From assembly GCA_963760715.1 (NCBI GenBank), contig CAVXDY010000003.1, positions 186,001-250,000 on the forward strand: a DNA stretch of 64,000 bases, read 5' to 3'. The notes below the pieces were generated by a model. That model was not told the DNA's origin and did not search any database. It worked only from the letters and a program-made list of their open reading frames with translations. Positions 28,892-36,636 of the stretch are shown piece by piece (the stretch's first letter is position 1; each line of letters begins with the position of its first letter). A program made the position numbers and the translations under genes. Source of the DNA: CAVXDY01 sp963760715. Lineage in GTDB: Bacteria; Actinomycetota; Thermoleophilia; Miltoncostaeales; Miltoncostaeaceae.

Positions 28892-30583
28892 ATGCGTTCA
28901 CTCCGGCTCCTCCTGACGGGCGCCGCCCTCGCCGTCCTCGTGCTGCTCGCGCCGGCCGGACGCGCGCAGGCGGTCCAGGTGACCGAGTTCCCGCTGACGG
29001 TGGCCGGGAGCAGCCCGCTCGGGATCGCCCTGGGCGCCGACGGCAACCTCTGGTTCGTCGAGGTCACGGGGAGCCGGTTCGGCCGCATCACCCCCGCGGG
29101 GTCCATCTCCGACTTCTCCACCGGGTCGGGCATCAGCGCGGGCGCGGAGCCGTGGGGCATCGCCGCCGCGGACGACGGCGGCCTCTGGTTCACCGAGCAG
29201 GTGGGCAACCGGGTCGGGCGCATCAACCCGCTGACGCGCCAGGCGACCGAGTTCTCCATGGGCATCACCTCCCCCTCCGGGCCCCGCGGCATCACCGCCG
29301 GCCCCGACGGCAACGTCTGGTTCGCGGAGGACGGCGGCCGCATCGGGCGGATCACGCCGGCGGGAGTGGTCACCGAGTTCTCCTTCGGCATCACCCCGGG
29401 CAGCCGACCCCTCGGCATCACCCTCGGCCCGGACGGCAACCTCTGGTTCACCGAGCTCGCCGGAGGCGTCGGGCGAATCACCCCGGCGGGGGTGGTCACC
29501 GAGTTCACCGCCGGGATCCCGCCCAACCGCTTCCCGCAGGGGATCGCCCTCGGCCCCGACGACAACCTCTGGTTCACCGAGCTCGCCGGGGGCGTCGGGC
29601 GGATCACCCCGGCGGGGGTGGTCACCGAGTTCCCCCTCACCGCCGGAGCCCAGCCCCGGGGCATCGTCGCCGGCCCCGACGGCAACCTGTGGGTCGCCGA
29701 GGAGAACGGCCGGCGCCTGGCGCGCGTCACGCCGGCCGGCGTCGTGACCGAGTACCCGCTGACGCTCGCCGCCGGAGGCGCGCCCACCGAGATCACGGCC
29801 GGTCCCGGGCGCGATCTGTGGTTCACGACCGGCGGCGGCAACCGCATCGCGCGGGTGCGGCTGGATCCGGCGGTGACCACCGGCGCGTCGAGCGCGGTCT
29901 CGACGACCCGGGCGACCCTGGCCGGGACGGTCGACCCCTTCGCCTCCTCCACGAGCTACGCCTTCGAATACGGGAGGACAACGGCCTACGGATCGGTCAC
30001 GGCGTCGCGCGTCATCGCGCCGGACGACGCGCCGGTGCCGGCGTCGGCCGCCGTCGACGGGCTGGCGCCGGGCACGCGCTACCACTACCGGATCGTCGCG
30101 AGCAGCGCGGCCGGGACCAGCGCCGGCGCCGATCGCACCTTCACCACCGACGGCGCGCCCGGGAGCGGAGGCGCGGGACCCGGGAGCTCGCGCGACCTGA
30201 CGGGGCCGAGGGTGCGCGTGGCCGGCGGCTCGCTCGTCCTGACGGGCGCGGGGCGGACGGCGATCTCGCTGCGCTGCCCCCTCGCCGAGACGCTCGGCTG
30301 CCGCGGCGTCGTGAGGCTCGGGACCGTCCGGCGGTTCCCCTCGGGCGCCGGGCGGGCGGCGCCGCGGCGGGTGCTGCGCCTGGGCGCGGCGCACTTCCGG
30401 ATCGGGGGCGGTCAGACCCGCGCGGTCACGATCGCGGTCTCCCCCCGGGGCCGGGCGCTCGTGCGCCGCCTCGGCCGGATGCCCGTCCGGGCCGTCGTGA
30501 CCGCGGCCGACGCGTCAGGAAATCGCCGGATCATGCGCGCAAGGTTGCGCCTGGTGGACGAGCCCCACCGGAAGGGGGGTTGA
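28892..30583 (+). CDS. exported Vgb-like beta-propeller protein with fibronectin-like domain
   Basis: A 563-residue exported protein. It has a signal peptide (LLLTGAALAVLVLLAPAGRAQA) and then about seven propeller blades of 40-45 residues, each with a GPDGNLWFTE core and a GRITPAGVVTEF strand. This repeat is typical of virginiamycin B lyase and SMP-30-like propellers. A fibronectin III-like domain follows (about 330-420, FASSTSYAFEYGRTTAYGSV), then a C-terminal beta-rich region with two cysteines. The propeller fold alone does not prove lyase activity; many such proteins are uncharacterised exported repeat proteins. Two adjacent blades are nearly identical at DNA level (separate entry). Confidence 0.78.
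   Translation: MRSLRLLLTGAALAVLVLLAPAGRAQAVQVTEFPLTVAGSSPLGIALGADGNLWFVEVTGSRFGRITPAGSISDFSTGSGISAGAEPWGIAAADDGGLWFTEQVGNRVGRINPLTRQATEFSMGITSPSGPRGITAGPDGNVWFAEDGGRIGRITPAGVVTEFSFGITPGSRPLGITLGPDGNLWFTELAGGVGRITPAGVVTEFTAGIPPNRFPQGIALGPDDNLWFTELAGGVGRITPAGVVTEFPLTAGAQPRGIVAGPDGNLWVAEENGRRLARVTPAGVVTEYPLTLAAGGAPTEITAGPGRDLWFTTGGGNRIARVRLDPAVTTGASSAVSTTRATLAGTVDPFASSTSYAFEYGRTTAYGSVTASRVIAPDDAPVPASAAVDGLAPGTRYHYRIVASSAAGTSAGADRTFTTDGAPGSGGAGPGSSRDLTGPRVRVAGGSLVLTGAGRTAISLRCPLAETLGCRGVVRLGTVRRFPSGAGRAAPRRVLRLGAAHFRIGGGQTRAVTIAVSPRGRALVRRLGRMPVRAVVTAADASGNRRIMRARLRLVDEPHRKGG
29423..29632 (+). repeat. two near-identical 84-bp blade repeats inside the propeller gene
   Basis: Segments 29423-29506 and 29549-29632 are almost identical and lie exactly 126 bp (42 codons, one blade) apart. 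Both encode LGPDxNLWFTELAGGVGRI and the following TPAGVVTEF strand. Such low divergence compared with the other blades indicates a recent internal duplication or gene conversion within the propeller. Confidence 0.8.
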
Positions 30584-30845
30584 GGGCCGCCGGCGCTGGT
30601 GCGGCCGCCCGGGTGGGAGTACGTTCATTCGTGGGCGCGGGACGCCCCGGACCGAAGCGCGAGGCACAAGGGATGAGAGCCTCGCCGCGCGAGTGCCCAC
30701 GGCCGTGAGGCCGGGCGAGACGTTCCCCACCATGTGTCCCGCGCCCGCAGGTTTCAGCCCGATGCGGGCGAGGGCCTCCCCATGCACTCCATGCACATGT
30801 CGGGCCTCCGCTGTCGCCCCCGGCGCCGGTGCCTGCCAGACGCGG
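30584..30845. other. intergenic stretch upstream of imuB
   Basis: About 260 bp between the propeller gene and the imuB promoter. No open frame here looks like a gene: codon composition is unremarkable and no motif was recognised in any frame. In particular I see no trace of an imuA or sulA-like gene. The segment contains several short GC-rich dyads but no clear terminator followed by a T-run. Confidence 0.5.
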
Positions 30846-30881
30846 TTGATCACGTCCGGCCGGTGAGCGAACATGTGTTCG
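30846..30881 (+). promoter_or_regulatory. imuB promoter with LexA/SOS box abutting the start codon
   Basis: CGAACATGTGTTCG (30868-30881) fits the actinobacterial/Gram-positive LexA operator CGAAC-N4-GTTCG and ends exactly one base before the ATG at 30882. A possible -35 hexamer TTGATC lies at 30846-30851, 22 bp ahead of the box start. A 17-bp spacer would put the -10 region inside the operator and the transcript start at or next to the ATG. LexA binding would then block the promoter directly until DNA damage. The same arrangement occurs at dnaE2. Confidence 0.85.
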
Positions 30882-32066
30882 ATGATCGCCGCCGTGCACG
30901 TCCCCCGCCTGCCCCTCCTGGTGGCGCTGCTCGGCGCGCGCCGGCCGCTCGACGCCCCGGTGGCGCTCGGGCCCGCGCCGGGCGCCCCCCAGGTGATCGG
31001 GCTCTGCACGCCCGCCGCCGAGGCTCACGGGGTGCGGCCCGGCCTGCGCGTGGGCGAGGCGCTGGCGCGCTGCCCGGAGCTCGACCTGGTGGCGCCCGAC
31101 CCGGAGGCGGCCGCCGAGGCGGCCGAGCGCACCCTGTGCCGCCTCGAGGCGGCCGGGTTCGCGGTCGAGCCCATCGACATGGACGGAGCCGCCTTCGACA
31201 CGCGGGGAACGCTGCGCCTGCACGGCGGCCTCACCGGAGTGCTGCGCCGGGTGCGGGCGGCGCTCCCGGTGGGGGCCGACGGCCGCGTGGGCGCCGCCCC
31301 GTCGCTCTTCGGCGCCCTCCAGGCGGCCCGCGAGGCCCCTCCCGGGCATCCCCTGGTGATCGCCCCCGGCGAGCTGGTCGAGTTCCTCGCGCCCCTCCCG
31401 GCCGGGCGCCTGCCGCTGGCTCCCGACCTGGTCGGCGCCCTGCACGACCTGGGGCTTCGCACGATGGGCCAGGTGGCGGCGCTGCCCCGCGCGGCGGCCC
31501 TCGAGCGCCTGGGCTTCCCCGGCCTGCGCGCGTGGCACCTGGCCCGCGGCGAGGCCGGCCGGGCCCCGCGCCCCCGCCGCCCGCCGCGGCCGTTGCGGGC
31601 GGCGTTCTCCTTCGCCGACCCGGTGGCGGCGCTGCCGGCCCTCGAGGCCGCGGCCCGTCTGCTGCTGGGCGAGCTGGCCGCGGCGGCCCGGGGGCGCGGC
31701 GGCGCCCTGCGCGGGCTCGCCCTGCGGGCGCGCCTGGCCGACGGCGGATCCTGGGCGCGCGACCTCACCCTGCGCGAGGCCACGGCCGACCCGGACCGGC
31801 TGGCGCTCGCGGCCCTCCCCCGGCTCGCCGAGATCACCGCCCCGGTCACCGAGCTGTGGATCGGCGGGGACGCCTCGGGCGCGCTCGCCGGGCATCAGCT
31901 CACCGCCATCCCCTCGCCGGCCGGGGAGCGCCGCGCCCGCGCCCGCGAGGCCATCCGCCAGGTGCGGGCCGCCCAGGGGCCCCAGGCGATGCTGCGGGCC
32001 GTGGAGATCGAGCCCTGGTCGCGCCTCCCCGAGCGCCGCTGGGCCCTCACCCCCCACGAGCCGTGA
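30882..32066 (+). CDS. imuB: ImuB, Y-family polymerase-like mutasome subunit
   Basis: About 394 residues. ImuB is a catalytically inactive Y-family relative that links DnaE2 to the beta clamp during damage-induced mutagenesis. The protein keeps the fold landmarks of the family (AAEAHGVRPGLRVGEALARCPEL, GAAPSLFGALQAA, LHDLGLRTMGQVAALPRAAALERLG). The acidic residues that bind metal in active DinB-type enzymes are absent: the N-terminus reads AAVHVPRLPL with no aspartates. ATG at 30882 was chosen because the SOS box ends at 30881; the in-frame ATG at 30873 lies inside the operator. It overlaps the DUF6504-like gene by 4 bp. No imuA lies upstream. Confidence 0.87.
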   Translation: MIAAVHVPRLPLLVALLGARRPLDAPVALGPAPGAPQVIGLCTPAAEAHGVRPGLRVGEALARCPELDLVAPDPEAAAEAAERTLCRLEAAGFAVEPIDMDGAAFDTRGTLRLHGGLTGVLRRVRAALPVGADGRVGAAPSLFGALQAAREAPPGHPLVIAPGELVEFLAPLPAGRLPLAPDLVGALHDLGLRTMGQVAALPRAAALERLGFPGLRAWHLARGEAGRAPRPRRPPRPLRAAFSFADPVAALPALEAAARLLLGELAAAARGRGGALRGLALRARLADGGSWARDLTLREATADPDRLALAALPRLAEITAPVTELWIGGDASGALAGHQLTAIPSPAGERRARAREAIRQVRAAQGPQAMLRAVEIEPWSRLPERRWALTPHEP

Positions 32067-32374
32067 CGCCGCCGGGCCGCCGGCCGGCCGGCGGGGGGCT
32101 GCGCGCGGTGGGCGCGCCCCGCCCCGTTCGCATGATCACCGCGCCCGACGGGACCCCCCACGCCACGATCCTCGACGGACGCCGGCGCCGGGTGCTGGCG
32201 GTGCGCGACGACTGGCTGGTGCAGGACCTGTGGTGGACCGACCGGCCGGTCGACCGCCACTACTACGAGCTGGTGCTCGAGCCCGGCCGGCTGGTGGTGG
32301 CCTATCGCGAGGCCCCGAGCGGAGACTGGTTCATCCACCTGGAGGAGCGCCGGGGCCGGATGGGCGGGGGATGA
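32063..32374 (+). CDS. DUF6504-like small protein coupled to imuB
   Basis: A 103-residue soluble protein rich in tryptophan and aromatic residues (DDWLVQDLWWTDRPVDRHYYELVLEPGRLVVAYRE). It resembles the DUF6504 family that occurs next to actinobacterial imuB genes. GTG at 32063 overlaps the imuB stop (GTGA), so it is probably part of the LexA-controlled unit and translated with ImuB. The beta-rich pattern suggests a small barrel, perhaps a mutasome accessory protein. No biochemical function is known to me. Confidence 0.75.
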   Translation: MTPPGRRPAGGGLRAVGAPRPVRMITAPDGTPHATILDGRRRRVLAVRDDWLVQDLWWTDRPVDRHYYELVLEPGRLVVAYREAPSGDWFIHLEERRGRMGGG

Positions 32375-32401
32375 GAACCCCGACCGGCGCGGCGCGCGAC
32401 C

Positions 32402-33841
32402 CTAGGCGTCGGTCCGCGCGGTGACCCGGCCCGACCCCACGGCCTCGACAAGCGCCGCGTAGTCGCGCGCGTTCTGCTCGGCGTAAGCCTCGCTGAACCG
32501 CAGGATCGCGCGGTCGAAGGCGGTGCCCGACCCGAGGTAGGCGGCGATCGCGATGCGGTCGCCCGAGCGGGCGTGCGCGCGGGCGAGCGTGGCCCCGCAG
32601 ACCTTGCCGTAGGCCGCCATCCCGCGCGGCCGCATCGCCTCGACCACGACGGAGCCCTTCCAGTCGCGAAGCTGGCGGACGTAGTAGTCGCGGCTGACGC
32701 CGCCGATGGTCTGCTTCACCCTCATCCAGCCCAGGAAGATGTCCCCGGTCGCCTGGGTGATGCGCTGGCCGGCCACGACCCGCTCGCCGGCGTTCCGGTG
32801 GGCGCTCGCCCCCACGAACTCCTCCAGCACCGAGGCCTGCGCCTCCTTGACCTGCAGGATCAGCGGGTCGTCGTCGTCGCGGCCCACGAAGAGCGCGATC
32901 CAGGCGTCGGTCCCGACGCTGCCCACCCCCACCACCTTGCGCGCCACGTCCACCAGGTGGAACTGGTCGAGCAGCACCCGCCGGTCGTGCTGGAGCGAAC
33001 GGTGGTAGCTGGCCAGGATGCGGCGCAGCCGTCCCGACAGGTCCTCGCGGGCCTCCTCCTCGAACTCGGCGAGCGGCACGAGGAGCGGAAGGTCCGAGAC
33101 GAAGCGGCGCTCGCCGCCGACCTCGTGGGTGAGCTTCGAGAACGCATGGAGGCTGTCGCGCCGCCGCGCCTTGGTGACGTTGCGCTCGAGGTTCCGGCGC
33201 CCGGTCCGCCCGATCTCGTCGCTCACCCGCTCGGCCAGCGCGGTGATCTCCGTGTGCGCGTACCAGACGTCGAGGTTCTTCATCGCGGCGTAGCGCGCCA
33301 TCGACGTGCGGTACTCGGCCGCCGTGCCCAGCACGATCCGCTCCTGGTCGGCGGTCGAGAACCCGTTGTCGCGCGCGCCGATCAGCATGCTCGCCGCGAG
33401 GCGCTTGACGTCCCACTCCCACGGGCCGGGCAGGGTCTCGTCGAAGTCGTTGATGTCGAACACCAGGCGGCGCTCGCGCGAGGCGAAGACGCCGAAGTTG
33501 GAGAGGTGCGCGTCGCCGCAGGCCTGCACCGTGAAGCCGGATCGCGGGGCGCGTGCCAGGTCCGACGCCATGATCCGGGCCGCGCCGCGGTAGAACGTGA
33601 ACGGCGAGACGAGCATCCGGCCGTAGCGGATGGGCACCAGCTCGGGCACCCGCGTGGCCGACTGCTGCTCGAGCAGCTCCACCGGATCGGGCCGGTCGGC
33701 GGCCGGCTCGTGGACGCCGAGGCCGGACCGCGGGGCCTCCGCGCGCGCCGCGCGCCCACGGGCCGCCCGCTCGGCCGGGCTCGGGTGCGGGGTGATCGAC
33801 GGGGCCGCGGCTCGCCGCGCCGCGCGAGGGGGTGCTGCCAT
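32402..33841 (-). CDS. DUF2252 family protein (kinase-like fold)
   Basis: A 479-residue protein typical of the actinobacterial DUF2252 family in length and motifs. LVPIRYGRMLVSPFTFYRGAARIMASDLA near the N-terminus, the ACGDAHLSNFGVFASRERRLVFDINDFDET block (with kinase-like HxxN and DxN-D residues), GPWEWDVKRLAAS and a late ARAHARSGDR are family signatures. The GDAHLSNFG/FDINDFD pair resembles the catalytic and metal loops of aminoglycoside-phosphotransferase-like kinases. The substrate is unknown. The low-complexity N-terminus (A/P/R-rich, about 1-45) may be disordered. ATG at 33841; it is 10 bp downstream of the amidase gene on the same strand. Confidence 0.87.
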   Translation of the reverse strand: MAAPPRAARRAAAPSITPHPSPAERAARGRAARAEAPRSGLGVHEPAADRPDPVELLEQQSATRVPELVPIRYGRMLVSPFTFYRGAARIMASDLARAPRSGFTVQACGDAHLSNFGVFASRERRLVFDINDFDETLPGPWEWDVKRLAASMLIGARDNGFSTADQERIVLGTAAEYRTSMARYAAMKNLDVWYAHTEITALAERVSDEIGRTGRRNLERNVTKARRRDSLHAFSKLTHEVGGERRFVSDLPLLVPLAEFEEEAREDLSGRLRRILASYHRSLQHDRRVLLDQFHLVDVARKVVGVGSVGTDAWIALFVGRDDDDPLILQVKEAQASVLEEFVGASAHRNAGERVVAGQRITQATGDIFLGWMRVKQTIGGVSRDYYVRQLRDWKGSVVVEAMRPRGMAAYGKVCGATLARAHARSGDRIAIAAYLGSGTAFDRAILRFSEAYAEQNARDYAALVEAVGSGRVTARTDA

Positions 33842-33851
33842 CCGGCCGAGA

Positions 33852-34919
33852 TTACCGGGCGGGACGCTCCGTGGCGGCGGGCGGCGGCGCGGTGGAGACG
33901 GCCAGCCAGCCGCCGTGCCCGGTGGGGTTGGCGGGGCCCGTGTGGACCAGCCGGTACCCCGGCGGCACCGACGCCGGGCGGGTGCGCCAGGGGCCGATGG
34001 TGGCCGGCAGCGCCGAGGGGGGCTGCCGGAATCCGGAGATGACGGCCAGCCAGCCGCCCCGGCCGACGGGGTTGCCGCGTCCGGTGCGCACCAGGCGGTA
34101 GCCGGCGGGAACGCGCGCGGGGCGGACCCGCCACGGCCCGATGGTGGGCGCCAGCCGCGGCGGAGCCGCCACCGCCCGCGCGGCGAAGCGCTCCACCCCC
34201 CGCCCCACGGCCTCGGCGATGCGCTGGCGCACGTTGGGGTCGGCCAGCAGCAGGGCCTCGGAGGGGTTGCTCAGGAACGCGCCCTCCACCAGCACGGCGG
34301 GCATGACGGTGTGGCGCAGGACGTAGAAGCCCGCGCTCTTGACGCCGCGGTCCGGCAGGCCCAGCGCGGCGACCAGCTCGGTCTGCACGTCCTGCGCCAG
34401 CAGCCGCGCCGACGGGCTGGCGTAGTAGAAGTGGTACGTCTCGCTGCCGCTGGCGGTGCGGCTCAGGGCGTTGTTGTGGATCGACACGAAGATCTCGGCG
34501 CCGGCCTCGTTGGCGATGTCCACACGCGCGCGCAGGTCGGCGGTCACGGTGGTGTAGGGGCGGTCGCCGCCGGCGAGGTCCGTCGTCCGGGTGAGGATCG
34601 TGCGCGCGCCGCGGCCCCGCAGGTAGCCGTCGAGCCTCAGCCCGATGTCCAGGTTGACGTCCTTCTCCAGCAGCACCGGCCGGCCCTGGGCATCGGTGCG
34701 CGGCGGCAGCCCCGTGACGGCGCCCGGCGGCAGCTCGCCCACGGCGCCGGTGTCGCCGCCCCCATGGCCCGGGTCGACCGCCACGTAGGGCAGCGCCGAG
34801 GCGGTGGCCGAGACGGCGAGGCCCGCCGCGAGCGCGAGGGCGGCGGCGAGGGCGAGGCGGCGTGCGCGGGGGATGGGTGGTCCTTCGCTCGGGGATGCCC
34901 GGGCCCTGCGGCCGGGCAT
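33852..34919 (-). CDS. exported N-acetylmuramoyl-L-alanine amidase (Amidase_3) with C-terminal repeats
   Basis: A 355-residue wall hydrolase. A signal peptide (LALAAALALAAGLAVSATASA) is followed by a zinc amidase domain: VAVDPGHGGGDTGA (zinc His), NLDIGLRLDGYLRGRGARTILTR, IFVSIHNNAL (zinc His) and PAVLVEGAFLSNPSE (catalytic Glu). It cleaves the bond between muramic acid and the stem peptide. The C-terminus carries two copies of about 38 residues with TIGPWRxRPAxVPxGYRLV and GGWLAV, possibly wall-binding. ATG at 34919 was chosen over upstream starts because it directly precedes a basic region and the signal helix. A 203-bp divergent region separates it from 35123. Confidence 0.9.
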   Translation of the reverse strand: MPGRRARASPSEGPPIPRARRLALAAALALAAGLAVSATASALPYVAVDPGHGGGDTGAVGELPPGAVTGLPPRTDAQGRPVLLEKDVNLDIGLRLDGYLRGRGARTILTRTTDLAGGDRPYTTVTADLRARVDIANEAGAEIFVSIHNNALSRTASGSETYHFYYASPSARLLAQDVQTELVAALGLPDRGVKSAGFYVLRHTVMPAVLVEGAFLSNPSEALLLADPNVRQRIAEAVGRGVERFAARAVAAPPRLAPTIGPWRVRPARVPAGYRLVRTGRGNPVGRGGWLAVISGFRQPPSALPATIGPWRTRPASVPPGYRLVHTGPANPTGHGGWLAVSTAPPPAATERPAR

Positions 34920-35122
34920 GCTAGCCGCGTCCCGGATCGAGGCCACACGGGCCGGTTCCGCCCGCGCCGGTGTTTCGCCCCGCGGCCCTCCGGGCACAAC
35001 CCGGTGGCGCGGCGGCGTGGGTACGTGCGGCCGCGTGGGAGGGGGCGCCGGTGGCTCGGCGCTCTCTCCCGATATCCGCGCACCGCGGGCGATCCCTTGT
35101 GCCCCGCGCGCGTCCCGGTAGC

Positions 35123-35701
35123 ATGCGCGCCGTGCCGCACCCGATCCGACTCGTGGTCTCCGATGACCTGAAGCGCACCCGCCTGACGGTGTTCTTCCGG
35201 CTCATCCTGGTGATCCCGCACCTGATCTGGCTGTCGCTGTGGGGCATCGTCGTCTACCTCGCGGTCATCGTGAGCTGGTTCGCCACGCTCTTCGCGGGCC
35301 GGACGCCGCTCGGGCTCCACAACTTCATCGCGCAGTACATGCGCTACCTGACCCAGGTCTACGGCTACCTGCTGTTCCTGGCCGACCCGTACCCGGGCTT
35401 CATGGGCGATCGGGCCTACCCGTCCGATCTGGAGGTTGACCCGCCGGCGCCGCAGAACCGCTGGATCACGGGCTTCCGGGCCATCCTCGCCATCCCCGCG
35501 CTGATCGTGGCCGAGGTGCTCGGCTACCTCGTGACCGTGGTGGCGATCATCGCCTGGTTCGCCTGCCTGTTCACCGGCGAGATGCCCCTCGGGATGCGGA
35601 ACCTGACGGCCTGGATCGTGCGCTTCACCATGCAGACCCATGGCTACGTGGCGCTGCTGACCGACCGCTACCCCAGCTTCTCCACGGAGATCAACGAGTA
35701 G
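35123..35701 (+). CDS. DUF4389-like membrane protein with internal duplication
   Basis: A 192-residue membrane protein with four hydrophobic helices arranged as two similar halves. LILVIPHLIWLSLWG...SWFATLFAGRTPLGLHNF in the first half matches AILAIPALIVAEVLG...AWFACLFTGEMPLGMRNL in the second, and both end in a Y-G-Y/V-x-x-L-L-x-D-x-Y-P-x-F segment. This arrangement is typical of DUF4389 proteins, whose function is unknown. ATG at 35123 lies close after a short leader. The 3' end overlaps the convergent SnoaL-like gene by 11 bp. Confidence 0.8.
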   Translation: MRAVPHPIRLVVSDDLKRTRLTVFFRLILVIPHLIWLSLWGIVVYLAVIVSWFATLFAGRTPLGLHNFIAQYMRYLTQVYGYLLFLADPYPGFMGDRAYPSDLEVDPPAPQNRWITGFRAILAIPALIVAEVLGYLVTVVAIIAWFACLFTGEMPLGMRNLTAWIVRFTMQTHGYVALLTDRYPSFSTEINE

Positions 35702-36137
35702 CGACCCCCGGCGGGGTCATCATCACGGCCGGGTCGATGTACTCCGCCTCCTCGGCGATGAGTCCGTCGCGCACGCGGTAGATCGAGACCGCGGGCACGT
35801 CCACCCGCTCTCCGCGGGCGATCCATGCGCCCCAATCGGCCCGGTGGGTGCCCGTGAGGCGCCACTCGAGCCAGGCCGTGTCCTCGGGCCCCTCCCCCAC
35901 CCGCAGCACCTCGACCGCGAGATCCGGCACGGCGACCATGAAGCCGGCGATCCGCTCCTGGATCGCCGGGCGGCCGACGAAGCGGGGGAAGCGGGCGCCG
36001 CCGGCCGTCGCGCGCGCCAGGATCCGCCCCTCCCGGACCCCGTCCTCGGCGAAGCAGGCGGCGCACGCCGCGGCGTCCATCTCGTTCCAGGCCGCCATGT
36101 ACGCCAGAGCGGTCTCGCGCGGGGTCCTCGCGGACAT
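35691..36137 (-). CDS. SnoaL-like / NTF2-fold protein
   Basis: A 148-residue cytosolic protein with the NTF2-like cone-shaped fold. The ALAYMAAWNEMDAAACAACFAEDGV helix-strand start, FVGRPAIQERIAGFMVAVPDLAVEVLRV and the C-terminal VSIYRVRDGLIAEEAEYID strand pair are characteristic of SnoaL-like polyketide cyclase-related and ester-cyclase-like proteins. The catalytic role is uncertain; many act as hydratases, isomerases or small-ligand binders. ATG at 36137 has a GAGGAGGCTCC ribosome-binding region. It is convergent with the DUF4389 gene and divergent from dnaE2 across a 499-bp region. Confidence 0.78.
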   Translation of the reverse strand: MSARTPRETALAYMAAWNEMDAAACAACFAEDGVREGRILARATAGGARFPRFVGRPAIQERIAGFMVAVPDLAVEVLRVGEGPEDTAWLEWRLTGTHRADWGAWIARGERVDVPAVSIYRVRDGLIAEEAEYIDPAVMMTPPGVATR

Positions 36138-36599
36138 CGGAGCCTCCTCGGGTCGACGCGCCGATCGTACGCGCCGATCCGCGCGGGTCACGTCGCGCGG
36201 GCGCAGCGGCTGCGTGCCTTGTCAGCAGCGGCTGTGGCCCCACCACCGAAGACAGAAGACTTCTTCATCGAGCCCATGAGTGGTCGAGGCCCCCTCCTGA
36301 TTCGGCCGCCCCGGAGCATCCGCGGGGGTGTGGCCAAGTGGCCGCGGGGGTGTGGCCAAGTGGCCGCGGGGGTGTGGCCAAGTGGCCGCGGGGGTGTGGC
36401 CAAGTGGCCGCGGGGGTGTCGGCCAAGTGGCCGCGGGGGTGTCGGCCAAGTGGCCGCGGGGGTGTCGGCCAAGTGGCCGCGCACCTCACCCAGGGCCAGA
36501 CGATCTCCGGCAGGACCCCGGCACAGGGGAAGTTCGGGCAGACCGAGCCACGAGTACGCGACGACGGTGCGAAGGTGAGACCGGCCGAGCCCCAGATAC
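36138..36599. other. long intergenic region upstream of dnaE2
   Basis: A non-coding stretch of about 460 bp between the SnoaL-like gene and the dnaE2 promoter. Its middle third is the tandem array at 36321-36477. The left part (36138-36320) and the right part (36478-36599) contain no recognisable gene, RNA or terminator. Reading frames crossing the array are forced by its periodicity and are not protein-like. Confidence 0.6.
36321..36477. repeat. tandem array: four 22-bp plus three 23-bp units
   Basis: Seven head-to-tail units cover 157 bp with no spacer. Four identical units of 22 bp (36321-36408) contain GGGGGTGTGGCCAAGTGGC. Three units of 23 bp (36409-36477) differ only by one extra C (GTGTCGGCC instead of GTGTGGCC). 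Each unit centres on GGCCAAGTGGCC, a dyad with 5-bp arms. A partial eighth copy is visible at the right end. The array ends 144 bp before the dnaE2 SOS box. Perfect copies imply recent expansion, and the two blocks show that the variant arose once and then spread. It may be a VNTR or a cluster of protein-binding sites. Confidence 0.92.
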
Positions 36600-36636
36600 T
36601 TGTGCCCCCGTCCGTCGAGGACGAACATGTGTTCGT
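36600..36636 (+). promoter_or_regulatory. dnaE2 promoter with LexA/SOS box abutting the start codon
   Basis: ACGAACATGTGTTCGT (36621-36636) is a LexA-type dyad (ACGAAC-N4-GTTCGT) ending one base before the ATG at 36637. Its inner 14 bp are identical to the imuB box. A candidate -35 TTGTGC lies at 36600-36605, 22 bp ahead of the CGAAC core, exactly as at imuB. A 17-bp spacer would place the -10 region inside the box and give a leaderless or near-leaderless mRNA. The box leaves no room for a Shine-Dalgarno sequence. Confidence 0.88.

Noticed and set aside
30873..30881. imuB start at the ATG inside the SOS box
   Set aside because: It would encode MCS before the conserved start; the matching dnaE2 arrangement, where the internal ATG is out of frame, supports the ATG right after the box.
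36321..36477. CRISPR array
   Set aside because: Units are contiguous without unique spacers, and no cas gene is near. It is a simple tandem array.
36321..36477. tRNA D-arm-like motif (GTGGCCAAGTGGCC)
   Set aside because: Resemblance to tRNA-Leu/Ser D-arms is limited to one motif; no acceptor stem, anticodon arm or T-loop can be formed.
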